Under the pieces are notes generated by a model. The model did no database searches. It saw only the letters and a list, made by a program, of their open reading frames with translations, and was not told the origin of the DNA. The translations under genes and the position numbers were made by a program. A stretch of DNA of 64,000 nt from Thelephora terrestris. Lineage: Eukaryota; Basidiomycota; Agaricomycetes; Thelephorales; Thelephoraceae. Of the stretch, positions 46,901-57,239 are shown in pieces (position 1 is the first letter of the stretch; every line of letters begins with the position of its first letter). The stretch covers positions 62,001 to 126,000 of the forward strand of contig WIUZ02000015.1 in NCBI GenBank assembly GCA_015956445.1, written 5' to 3'.

Positions 46901-49900
46901 GGGCACCCAATAATGGCAAGGCGTCGTCCAACGTATCAACCTAGGATTGGCATGAGCTTTCTTGGACAAAGACCAGGAGAAGTCGCACCGACCTTGGTGT
47001 CGAGCTCATTCAAAGCCCTTCTATGACGGTTGAGCCGTCGGTCGACCTCGATCAGGTCCCGCTGGATGGTGTCATCCCGTTCCTTCAGGGACTCGACCAA
47101 TCGATTGTGTTCCTCACGCATCGCCAGCATCTCGCTCTCAAATGTGACGCGAAGCGTGTCGTTCATCAGGACCAGCGTCTTCTTCATGTCCAACGCTTCC
47201 GAGTACATCCTACGGGCATCATCTTTCGCTTCCTTCACCTCACGCTTCAGCCGCTCATTCTACAAGCCTGTCAGTGTTATCCCACAAGCGGGATGCACAG
47301 ACCGACTCACCGCTTTCTGTTCCGTCCTCAAAAGGAACCAGAGACGGTGACCAACGGCTGCTGTAAAGTGTTGCGAACGAGTCGCTCCCGGCCACCTTCC
47401 TTCACCGTTTCCCAGATCGTAGATTCCCATCTTCAGGAGACCCCACAACGATGACGCCACCGGAGTCTCCCACGGCATACGCAACTCAGTGTCAAACGTG
47501 ACCCCGCGCATAGACTCCTGTAACTTGTGGTCAATCAAATTGTGATACCACAACTCGTCATCTATGGTCAAATAGAGGGGAGGCCTGGCGATCGTTGCCT
47601 CCAGTTGTCGAGCATCCACCTTGTCGGCCACCGCGAAGATCTACGATGCGATGTCAGTTGTTGCCAGTAAACAGCGACACGTGACGTCGCACCTCGCGAT
47701 AACTAGGGTACGCCACATTGGCGTTCGGGAGGAAGTAACTCTTGTTCTGTACGGAACGCGGATCCGCAGACTCGATGGTAGCGGTGCTATTCTCAGCACG
47801 GAAGATACGATCGGAGATCATGGGCATAATGGATGAGTAGTGGGTTGGTGGGATTGTTGATTTGGGAAGAAGGGAGTTTGATGGATCCAATGGCCGGTTC
47901 GCACTACGCTTTATTCGACCCTCGACAGCGCCCGCGCCCTATTCGCCATTGGCTCGGCCCATCTTTTCACCGGTCCAGGCTCCTCATACATTCGCCTTCG
48001 ACATTCGCGCCCCACTCGGTCCTTTGTTGTCCCGATCGGACGAGCTGACGCGTCGTCCCCTCATTGGTTCACCCTTGCATGTGATAATATCCTTTGTCAT
48101 TCCTTTCCCACACGACGTCATGACCCCTTTCTTATTTTCTCACGAACCCTGACCCATTAGTCATTCCTTTATCATTTCAATTCTATACTCCGGGCCGCTT
48201 ACTGTTCGTGCTTACTCTCGGCCCTTCTTTGTTCCGAGTTATTATTAGATAGGGTTATCTATGTCCCGGCCACTCTCTTATATAAGTACCAGTAGAGTAG
48301 CTGAGGACTCCCCATCTTTGATATCTCGGGAAGTCCTCTTCTCCTTACAGCATCGGTGTAATTGCTGTAGGCCACTGAAGAGCTTATCGAGTAACTCCTT
48401 GAACCGTTCGCTCTCCTCTCTCACTCAGTCTTGATCCTTAACCGGTGTTTGAAGCGAGCTCGGACACGACATCGAGTTCCGCACTGCTCTTTGGATCAAG
48501 TCATCAGTTTGAGGCGCCATCCTCGGGCTCTTGTATCTGCCCTCAGAAGACGATAGGGATTTACCTGATAGAGGCTCGGCACTCCTGCTGTGAATTCGGA
48601 CAACCTACCGGAGAACGCTCGTCCATCGCGTTTTGGACCACGTAGACTTTGGGTGGATATAGGGAAGTCGTTCCCCCTTTGCCCCATTGTTTCTTGTTGG
48701 TTGGAGTTGCGACTCACCAACAGCACTGGTACCTGAAGGGCGAAGAGTGGCCCTGACATAAGGCAACGGTCAGTAAAATAAAAAGGGAGAATATGGCAAG
48801 AACCATACAAATTGCGCATTGTGAACGACAACGTCCGGTTCAGGATTGTTGTCGCCTGCGTGAGGATCCCACTGTTCTTCAAAGCCTTCACCGCTTGTAC
48901 TGAGTTCATCATTGGGCTGTACCGTTAATTCTGGAAAGGTGTCCCCTTCGTGATCCCCTGAACCGAGATCGTGCGGTCCTGCACCGGCTCGAATCACTTT
49001 CATCCCGAAGATTTTCCTCGATTGCATAGTGTAATATCGGATGAAGACACATTGATTGAATTCGTCGGGAATGTCCTCCGCTTCCGCTGGTTGTGAGGAG
49101 GAAGACTCTATGGCTCGCGAGCGCGGGAGAGGGTTGCGACCAGGTTGCGGCCCACAGTTTCTATGAGGGGAGCATTTTGTTTCCCATGTACAGTAAGTGG
49201 AAGCGGAGGCGGAACCAAGATTTGGAACGGAGATGATGCAGTTGGCTCCGGAAGAAGTGGTGTCATCCGAATACGCGACCATTGCAAAGTCCTTGGTCAT
49301 GTCAAAACCGGATACAAGAACGGGTTGAACGTCGCGTCCATAACGACGTCTGTCACGGGCGAACGCAACCCATGACTCGTAGTGGCGTTTGGTATAGCTT
49401 TCAAACTCAACCAATGCGTCCATCCTATAAGTTAGGTGTCTCGTCACCAGTGCTGCACCATGATCCTCGGTGAGCTCGTATGAGAAATTTACTCCAGCCT
49501 CCAGGGGTCTAGATGCGTTTGAAAACAGGGAATGATAACGCAAGGGATGGAACATACAGATTACCAGACACTGAAATGCCAGCGTTAGCCGTTACCTGCC
49601 GAACGGAGTGTGTACCGCGGCAGCCAGGTTGCCGAGGCTGTTTGGGTTCTGGAGTTCCGATATCCAATTGCTCAAATGTGGTGGGAACATCCTGACCCTC
49701 CGACGGGGAGCTAGCGGAGAATAGCAGGTGAAATTGCCCGGAGCGAATAAAGCCTACATCCCCTATCTTGATCCGCGTGTATCCGCTGGTGGGAGAGGGT
49801 TCCCTAGAGGGTGTAGGATTTCAAACAGTGCATCAGATACCATCTGGGACGAACATCCATAAAACAACGCGTTACCAGAGGGCATCTCCGAAACAAAGGA

Positions 49901-50027
49901 AATCCATTTGTCTGGGAAAAGATATTGAACGATATAAAACATCAGAAGGTGTGCGTTGTATGCGAGCAGCGGGTTCAAGGACATACTCCTTGTACATCGC
50001 CCAGTCTGGTTGACGTTTGGGGGCCAT
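43957..50027 (-). CDS. Kinase C: GDVG module plus TKL-type kinase, intron with insertion
   Basis: Paralogue of kinase D. From the ATG at 50027 it starts MAPKRQPDWAMYKEYVLEPA, then the GDVG module: GDVGFIRSGQFHLLFSA, LEAGVNFSYELTEDHGAALV, RDVQPVLVSGFDMTKDFAMV, FNQCVFIRYYTM, GAGPHDLGSGDHEGDTFPEL. The intron that follows contains a 2.9 kb element (45826-48758). Coding resumes DDGYDSWDIIADYIFQ, ALDNPDLKAP, FEYKGGFADVSKYECYGREV, AVKALRV (beta-3 Lys present), MIHGNLGG where HGDLK is usual, NILIDQTGNARLADFGLLKI, YLRISPELLD, ERCWETNPADRPK. The catalytic Asp of HGD is Asn, so activity is doubtful although DFG is intact. Near 49930 the N-terminal exon has 10 extra bases relative to D, which shifts its frame, so the gene may be damaged or use another start. 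No second kinase domain follows. Confidence 0.75.
45826..48758. mobile_element. 2.9 kb inserted element with 5-base target-site duplication
   Basis: Begins TGTCAGCGTG and ends GGCCCTGACA (terminal inverted TGTCAG/CTGACA), and is flanked on both sides by TAAGG at 45821-45825 and 48759-48763. The paralogous gene D has the uninterrupted site (CCTTGAGGCAAAGGTC at about 55320-55336), which proves insertion. TG...CA ends with a 5-base duplication fit an LTR-retrotransposon relative, but I see no long direct repeats, reverse transcriptase or integrase, so the class is open. The minus strand carries one gene-like unit (separate entry). The right 0.85 kb is non-coding with a TATATAAG box at about 48278. 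The duplications are still perfect, so the insertion is likely fairly young. Confidence 0.8.
46084..47829 (-). CDS. Unknown coiled-coil protein inside the inserted element
   Basis: Open segments on the minus strand, separated by intron-like gaps of 50-100 bases with GT-AG ends, have consistent protein-like composition. In order they are an N-terminal part with IFRAENSTATIESADPRS; a Trp-rich globular part with LTIDDELWYHNLIDHKLQES, MRGVTFDTELRMPWETPV and SSLWGLLKMGIYDLG; a charged helical part predicted to form a coiled coil (NERLKREVKEAKDDARRMYS, LVESLKERDDTIQRDLIEVD); a Ser/Glu-rich part; and an acidic C-terminal helix (EEARVVEMVDEEVDENVSEG). I do not recognise the family. It is the only apparent product of the element, so it may be its structural or mobility protein, or a captured host gene. 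Confidence 0.5.
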
Positions 50028-50029
50028 GG

Positions 50030-50595
50030 TGAAGGTCAAGAAGGACGATGGGGGAGAATGTGCTTATCGGGAAAATGACCATCAAGTGTTTATACGGTAC
50101 ATTCTTCGTCGCCTATCTGATGCCTAGTACCTTCTCGGATTCTTGCATCACGAGGTAGGGACTTCGTACAACTTTTCACGTAAAGAATGAGAAAAGGCGG
50201 GAAACGGACGTCCCTCATTTTCATGATGCTCAGGCTTGTCAATCTGTTCGTTTTCTGCGTTACACGCATGTTGTTTGCCATATGGCCCCGAACATCTGGA
50301 TTGATTCTGAGAGGTTGGGTTCAACGTTGAGGGCGTAGGCGCATTCATCGGGAAAACCCGACTCCGTACGTAATTCCACCGTAAAACGTGACATGCGTGG
50401 AGAAACGGTCTTAGACGTAGGAGGCTCGTGCTTACCACCCGGCAGATAAAGTCCGAATAGATAACCAGATACACCACCGAAGCTGGTGGGGTAGGCCAGG
50501 GAATGGTCCAACACCAGAAATGCGTGGATGGTGACTGAGTGCAGACATCGAGAAGAATTTGAGGATCCGAGAGACCGACACAACAGGAAACGACG
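50030..50595. other. Upstream flank of kinase C, related to that of kinase D
   Basis: No gene. Parts of this flank (for example TGCTTATCGG, GCGCATTCATCGGGAAAAC, CTCCGTACGT) recur in order at 56520-56870 upstream of kinase D (TGCTTATCGG, GCGCATTCATTGGGAACAC, CTTCGTACGT). The duplicated block therefore includes the kinase promoters. Confidence 0.6.
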
Positions 50596-50599
50596 AGTA

Positions 50600-51738
50600 G
50601 AATCCGCTTGACCAGCCGCGAAACCATGACCCGGTCTTCCACCAACCGGGCCTCGACAAGGATATCCTAAACTCGTGGGCTCTGGTATCCAATGCGTGCA
50701 ACCACCGCATTAGACACTGACTCTCCCCCCACTGCAAAATCATCGCAAAGCCCTCGTCCCTTCGAACCTTCGCCCAATGCCCAGACGTCCTCCTCACATA
50801 CACCCGGTTTCTATACATCTACCGTCCACGCAACCCAGAATACATCCAATCCATCATCTCCCGTTTCTCCTCCTCACCCCTCATCCGGGTCAAATCCGAA
50901 TCCGCGCAAATCCTCGCTGGGTTTCCGGCGGTCTTCAGATCGTTCCTTCCGGACTTGCGCAGCGTGCAGTTCGAAAAGTGTCTTTTCGACCCTATCGCGC
51001 TCGTGAGGCTTCGAGGACACCCGGAGTTGCGGGAGGTCGTTGTGTGTGGCGGCTGCGTCGCGAGCGGGATCTTGGAGTCGATTGAGGATATTAGGGCCGG
51101 GATCCCTCGACGGTTGCCCGATGGGAGCGGCGGTGTCGAGGAAGTGACTGGATGCGTCCTTCGGTCGTTGCGCGCGTTACGCCTCGAGTTGACCGCGGAC
51201 CGGATGGAGAACGAGTTGGTGAAGGCGTGTGCGAAGTCGTTGCAGTTTACCGAAATCAAGAACAAGACGGATTGGGGTACGTACACTCCTCCGCCCGTCT
51301 TTATAGAGGGCGACTAAAGCTGAACGTATCGGTCGCAAAGCGTCTTTAGCGTTTTGCCTTGATATCGGTACGTGTTCCAAACTTCGAAGCATCACATTGG
51401 AGTCCATTCTGACCGAAACCGCGACGATTAGCAACTTGGACGCGTTGCTGTCCACCCTCCGGAATCCTGCAAAACTCTATCGAATACGAGTTTTCGCGAG
51501 CAATTTTCCTCCCGCCATTTTCGAACCGCGTGCCCTTTCGCAGCTGGACGTGTGGCGACGACTAGACGATCCCCTTCGCAGGCTTTGCCCTCAGCACACA
51601 CGAAAGGAAGATGGTGGTGGTTTGAGGTTTCGGATTGCAGCGAGGAAAGTTGCCACGCCTTTGGTTGAGAGTCGCCGACTATTTGGTCTACTGCCGAACT
51701 TCAGTCGGGTAGGCACTTGTGAAGAGGTTGAGGTCTAG
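50600..51738 (+). pseudogene. F-box-like gene copy 2, broken
   Basis: Inverted near-identical relative of copy 1 (17.1-18.3 kb). It keeps LDKD-like remains of the F-box region, then YTRFLYIYRPRNPEYIQSII, LPDLRSVQFEKCLFDPIALV, RKVATPLVESRRLFGLLP and the same C terminus GTCEEVEV. The 5' end is worn: the initial MRVPQEIVDAIIDY block is not recognisable, and the F-box region has an in-frame stop (NHRIRH then stop, where copy 1 has NHRVRYYLF). A three-base insertion in the SRFSS segment is frame-neutral. Similarity continues about 150 bases past the stop, matching 17127-16970. It lies between kinases C and D on the opposite strand. Confidence 0.8.
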
Positions 51739-52054
51739 GCTTTTAGGTTTTTTATCCGTGTATTCCATATGCATGTGTACAATGAATCTGGCGTTCTCGC
51801 ATAGACGCAGCCATGGAGGGAAAGCGTTGCGTGAAGCGTCGGGCTCCGCGGACTCACCTCAATGCATCTTATCGGTGTCTTTAACACAAGGTCCCTGGGG
51901 TGGGAAGCCTTTGTCGTGTACATTTCTTGCTACTTTTCATTGCCCATTTGGTGCTCAAGCGCTTAACGTTTGACTTTGGTAATTAGATCTGCGACATTAC
52001 TTCGATGTTGCCATATTTACTGACGGGACATCCTCGACTTAATCATATGTACCA

Positions 52055-55000
52055 TCATTCAGCGCATTTCACTGATTCCTGAGGACTCTCCTTGGCTTGC
52101 TTCTTAACGAGAGCTTCCAGGGTTTCTAGCACCTTTTTCGCCCGGGGTCTTTCTCGAGTATCATGGCTACAACAAGCTTCAGACAGTTCCCATAGCTCAT
52201 CTACCAACTCCTCGGAGGGGCCGTCGGGCGGCGGCTCAGGTCCGAGCACATCTTCGTCCCAGATGTCCTCGTCATCTGCATGAGAGAAAGGAGCGATACC
52301 CGCCAAGACCTGGGGTTTGAAGTCAAACATTGGGACGCAAACCTGAGCCTGGGAACGTAGACCTACGTCGGCTATCACAGTACCCAATGAGTAAACATCA
52401 GCACGTCTTCCATCCACAGTTTCTCTCTTTTCTTTGTTGTCGGCCGAGATAACCTCTGGTGCCATCCACCGGGCGTTGGCCGCGATTAAGGCGGAGGAAG
52501 ACTCTTCCCACAGGACGTGTCCAAGCCCGTGCTCAGAGATGCGAGCGACTCCCTCGGCATCCACTAGAGTATTATGCTATGGAGTTTTAAGCACCCTTAG
52601 CCGTGGAACACTGGGATTAAGGCTCACTACTGTTAAGTTACCATGAACCACAACGCGGTCGTGCAAGAACTCCAACCCCCGCGCGACATCCAACAGCTAG
52701 CATCAATCGGGGGTCAGAACTGTTCAGAAGATTGCAGACCGTGTCGGAAACATTCACTCACCAAGCTGAGCCTATCGACATCGGGGCTTTTGTCCAAGTA
52801 CTCGGACAGCGTCCCGTTTGGCATCCAAGGGTAGACGACGGAGAAGAGAGGAGAATCCGAGACGAAGCCAAGTAGAGTGACAACGTTCGGATGTTGGTCA
52901 AATTTCCATACAACCGCTTCAGCGTACACTCTCTGCAGGAGCCCAACAGGTACCAACGTCAGCATGAGACAATTCCAAGAGCGAGTGAGGCATACCCGCT
53001 TAAAGGTACCAAAATTCCCAACACATTCGGGATTGATTGTCTTCACGATCACCAATTTTCCGTCCATTGAATGCTTGCAGGTATTGGAAACCCTCCCAGT
53101 GGTAGAAGGAGCCATGTCCACTTGGGCAAGGCTGCTATGAGCGATCCAGTAGCTCTTCGGCAGGAGGCCACACCTGGCTGAAATCTCATAGAGTACCTGA
53201 GCACAACGGGTTTCGCTTTCCTTGAGTGCAGAGTTCAGAACCTAAAACCATGACAAGTAAGAATCGAAGGAGAAGGGCTATATCAAAAACAGTAAAATGC
53301 ACTCGATCGAAGACCTCGATGAGAATGAGGCTCTCATCCTCCCGCATCCCCGCAAGAGATTCTTCTCCGTGACGAAACAAACGCTCGAGCTTTGATATAT
53401 GCTCCTCTGATTCTACATCCAACCCCATCAATTCTCCGAGTAAAGCGATATCCGGGTTGGCTCCCTCCAAGAAACTAACAAACGTAGACACCGAGGGTCT
53501 ATCGTCCACCTCCGGCGACCACGAAGATTGGATCAATGCCCAGAGCTCGTACGAGAGCCCAAGCCTCTGCCTTTTCGGGGGTTGCAATGGTTGCTCACCC
53601 TCCACGATTTTCTTCATCGCCATCAGTGGACTGTCATCGGGGAAGGGTACTTGTCCCGTAAAGACCTGGATGTATTAAGTGAGGTGTGGCCAAAGTTGTG
53701 GGAGGATGCGGATGTGATTACCTCAACGGCGACCATACCCAATGCAAAGACATCGGATTCAGGCGTAGGGGTGCCAGATTTACTCTCATTTTCTTCGACA
53801 CCGAACAGCTCCGGTGCCATCCACCGGTAGGAGTCCTCGAATTTGGGACTAAAAATACTAGCAAGCCCAAAGTCGTTGAGTCGCGCAAAACCAGACTTGT
53901 CAACAAGGACGTTTCCCTGCGACAAAGTGGTGAGAGGAGAGGGATAGTGGTCAAGGAAGCGGGAGATACCCCTTTCAAATCTCCATGCACGATATCGAGG
54001 GAGTGTAAGAACGACAACCCCCGACTGATGTCGAGTAACTATATTTCGATTAGTTCTGGCCTAGTCCACCTACGAGTTGGCGCACGAGTTGCAACCTGCT
54101 AATTTTAGGGTTTTTTGCAATGCACTCCCGCACGTTTCCGTTCGGCATCCACTCGTATACCATGGAAATGGGCGCAGGAGCCTCTGTAAACCCAAGGAAC
54201 GGGACGATGTTTGGATGAGAGAACCGCTTCAACATCCCAACCTCCTTACAGAAGACCTTGGGGGTGATCGTCAGCTACTAGAGCTGCAAACGATACACCG
54301 AAACTCCTGGTAGAATTACCTTTCTGACTCTCCGTACGTCATCATCTTTGTACACACGGAGACCTTTGATCGCCACTTTGTTACCATCATAAACGCCTTC
54401 CCCAAGGTCGCCGAAAGTCCCAGAGGAAACAGGACGTTCAGTCATTTGTGTAAGTGTACTGGGTATGATGTGGGAGGCCGGGAGGAACCCCACTCGACCG
54501 CAAAGCTTGCGGGACTCCTTAAGTATCTGTGTATCGTGTTGTGGGACTGTAAGAGCCTGTGCCGCGCGGTGTTTGTGAGGATAGCTTCACAGAATAACAC
54601 ACTTGCTGGACATGCCTTATCGAATACTTCGAGCAGGGCCTTCGCCCTTGCTTCATCGTCTAAAACGGAAGAGATGTATCTCTGGTATAGTTCGTCCTCC
54701 GCGAATGCGGAATTCAGGACTCCGGCGAGATCTTCTGGGTCCATGTCTGCGTTGAGGCCATCAAGTTGGGCAGTGAGGATACCGAGGCCACTGAGCGATG
54801 ACGCTTCCGTTTCCGTCGGTATTGCCGTGTCCTGTGATGAGCGAGAGTACAGTAAGCCAGCAGACCCATTCCTTGGAGTGAAAGGGCTGGGGTGTACCCC
54901 AGTGGTTGATCGAGGATTCAAAAAGGTCGGTGTATTTGATCCTTCAACTGTTGCTTCCGGTTGTTGGATCCCCTGCCAGTCTATCATCCCCACTGGGGGA

Positions 55001-56495
55001 AGTGAGACGCTACACGGTCCATCATTTCGTGATAAAGAGCTAACCTCCATTTTCGTCCACTGCGATACGTGGCTTGTGCATAGCTAACAGCGTAGGTAAG
55101 TCATCTGCACCGCCCGCCTGAGCCGAAGTGAGTGTCTGGAGTCGACCACACCGGCTTGTCTCACCGTACGAATCCACACAACATCTCCATAGTGCATTAA
55201 CGCAGACACGGCGTTAGAGTTCTTCGATCGGGGTCGTTGAGTTGCCTAGCAGCGATACAGAGAAGGGGGTGTACCTGAAAGATGTAGTCCGCAATGATGT
55301 CCCAGCTGTCATATCCATTATCCTTGAGGCAAAGGTCAGAAAAGTAAATAGGAGAATATGGCGAGAAACATACATATTCATCGTAGGGTTGTACTATCAA
55401 CTCGGGAAAGGTGTCCCCTTCGTTATCCCCTGAACCGAGGTCATGCGGCCCCGCACCAGCTCGGATCACCCTGGGGAATATTCCAAGGAATTTCCTCGGT
55501 CGCATGGTATAATATCGGATGAAGACACATTGGTTGAATCCATCGGGAATACTCCCCACTGCCACCGATCGTGAGGAGGAAACCTCTGTGGCTCGCTCAC
55601 ATGGGGGTGGGTCGCCTTCCTGCGGACCGCAGTTAGTGTGAGGTGAACATTTCGTTTTCCATGTGCCCCAAATGGAAGCGGAAGCGGAAGCAAGGTTTGG
55701 AACGGTGATGGTAAAGTGGGGTCCGGAAGAAGTGGAGTCATCCGAATACGCGACCATTGCAAAGTCCTTGGTCATGTCGAAACCGGATACAAGAACAGGC
55801 CGAACGTTGTCCCCATAATCCTTGTCACAGGCAAACGTGACCCAAGAGTCGTAGTGGCGTTTGGTATACCTTTTGAACGCGGACTCGACCAATGCATCCA
55901 TTCTATGAGTTCGGTGTTTCGTCACCAGTGCTGCACCCCGATCCTGGGTGAGCTCATATGAAAAACCTGCTCCGGCTTCTAGGGGTCTGTATTCGGCAAG
56001 TTTGAAAACATTGGAGGATAGTGGATGGGATTGAACATACGGAATACCAGAAACTGTGGCGCTGACGGCAGCCTCCACCTGCCGAACGGTGTTCGTACAG
56101 AGGCAGCCAGGTTGACGAGGCTGTCTGGTTACTGGGGTCCCAACATTCAATTGCTCAAACGTGGCGGGAACATCCTGTCCCTCCGGCGAGGAGCCAGCGG
56201 AGAATAGCAGATGAAATTGTCCCCGACGGATAAAGCCTACATCTCCTACTCTGATCCGTGCGTATCCGGCCGTGGGAGCGGGTTCCCTGGAAAACATAGG
56301 ATTCCAAATGCATCAGATACAATCGAGGATACCCTAATAAAACAAGGCATTACCAGAGGGCATGTCCGAAACAAAGGAAGTCCATTTCTCTGAACAAAGA
56401 TATTGAACGTCAGAAGGTGTGCGCTGTATGCAAGCAGCCGGCTCAAGGACACACTCCTTGTAGATATCCCACCCTGGTTGAGGTTTGCGCTCCAT
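52055..56495 (-). CDS. Kinase D: GDVG module, active-type kinase, then pseudokinase
   Basis: One spliced gene. Start MERKPQPGWDIYKECVLEPA at 56495; GDVG module (ARIRVGDVGFIRRGQFHLLF, VRPVLVSGFDMTKDFAMVAY, GAGPHDLGSGDNEGDTFPEL); linker DNGYDSWDIIADYIFQNSNA then GDVVWIRTAGGADDLPTLLA and MHKPRIAVDENGG, which joins the module to the kinase half in frame. Kinase 1 (about 54.46-53.4 kb) has RKLCGRVGFLPASHI, SSGTFGDLGEGVYDGNKVAI then KGL, IVHGDLKG, VLVDKSGFARLNDFGLA, YRWMAPELFG, SSWSPEVDDRPS: the Lys, HGD and DFG are all present. Kinase 2 (about 53.2-52.06 kb) keeps VIVKTI, WMPNGTLSEYLDK and ANARWMAPEVISA, but has HGNLTHNTLVD for HGDLK..N and SEHGLG for the DFG segment, and has no glycine loop, so it is a predicted pseudokinase. 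The end is PQESVKCAE. I estimate about 1200 residues. Confidence 0.82.
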
Positions 56496-57239
56496 GAGGA
56501 AGGTCAAGAAGAACCGTATGAAAAGAATATGCTTATCGGTTTCAATCGCTCATTTGACGCTTCGCTACTGTTTTTGGTAACTGCGCCCACAGCGAGGCTG
56601 GGATTAAGTACGCAGAACAGAACGGGAAAAGGTGGGAAATACTCATCCCCAAGTATTCTGATGCTCACACTTATCAGTCTATACGTCTTTTCTGTGAGTT
56701 ACACGCATGGTGTATGCTATATACCTCCCCCGAACGTCCGGAGAGTCGATTCTAAGAGGTGTTGTTTGAAGCTTTGAGAGCAAAGCGTGCGCGCATTCAT
56801 TGGGAACACCCCACTTCGTACGTGGTTCTGGATAAGTCAGAAAGTCGGAACGTTACATGGGACCCTGACACGCGGGGAATTGGCCCAGTGGGCCGGACGG
56901 GCTATCCTAGGCATAGAAGGCTCATCCTTACCCCAGGAGATAAAGACAGATAGACAATCGGAATTGTCCACTACATCTCCAAAGTTGGTGGACATATAGA
57001 TACATGGATCGAGAGAGAGCGTAGACATCGTTATACAAGAGAACAGGAGAGACGGAGCTCAGTGTGGGGCACCCAATTTTCGAATATTTTCAATTCCCAC
57101 GAACAGCCACTTCCAGGAGCGGTTTGACCAACACTTAAGTTAGCGTGGTGCTGCAACGTCGAAAACCTTCCCCCTCTCCATCGCGTCAAACCACCGGGCT
57201 TCCCCAGATGCCAATTCCCCCAAGGCATAGTTGACGTGA
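56496..57239. other. Upstream flank of kinase D
   Basis: No gene seen. It contains blocks shared with the upstream flank of kinase C (50030-50595), then unique sequence up to the start of the F-box copy 3 remnant. Confidence 0.5.

Noticed and set aside
45826-48758. Naming the insertion a full LTR retrotransposon
   Set aside because: Only TG...CA ends and a 5-base duplication support it; no long direct repeats or polymerase were seen.
50777-51085. 102-codon frame MPRRPPHIHPVSIHLPSTQP
   Set aside because: Out-of-frame reading of F-box copy 2; the same shadow occurs opposite copy 1.
54442-55050. Kinase half of gene D as an independent gene starting at an internal Met
   Set aside because: The upstream exons join in frame through the GGADDLPTLLA linker, and gene C shows the same linker.
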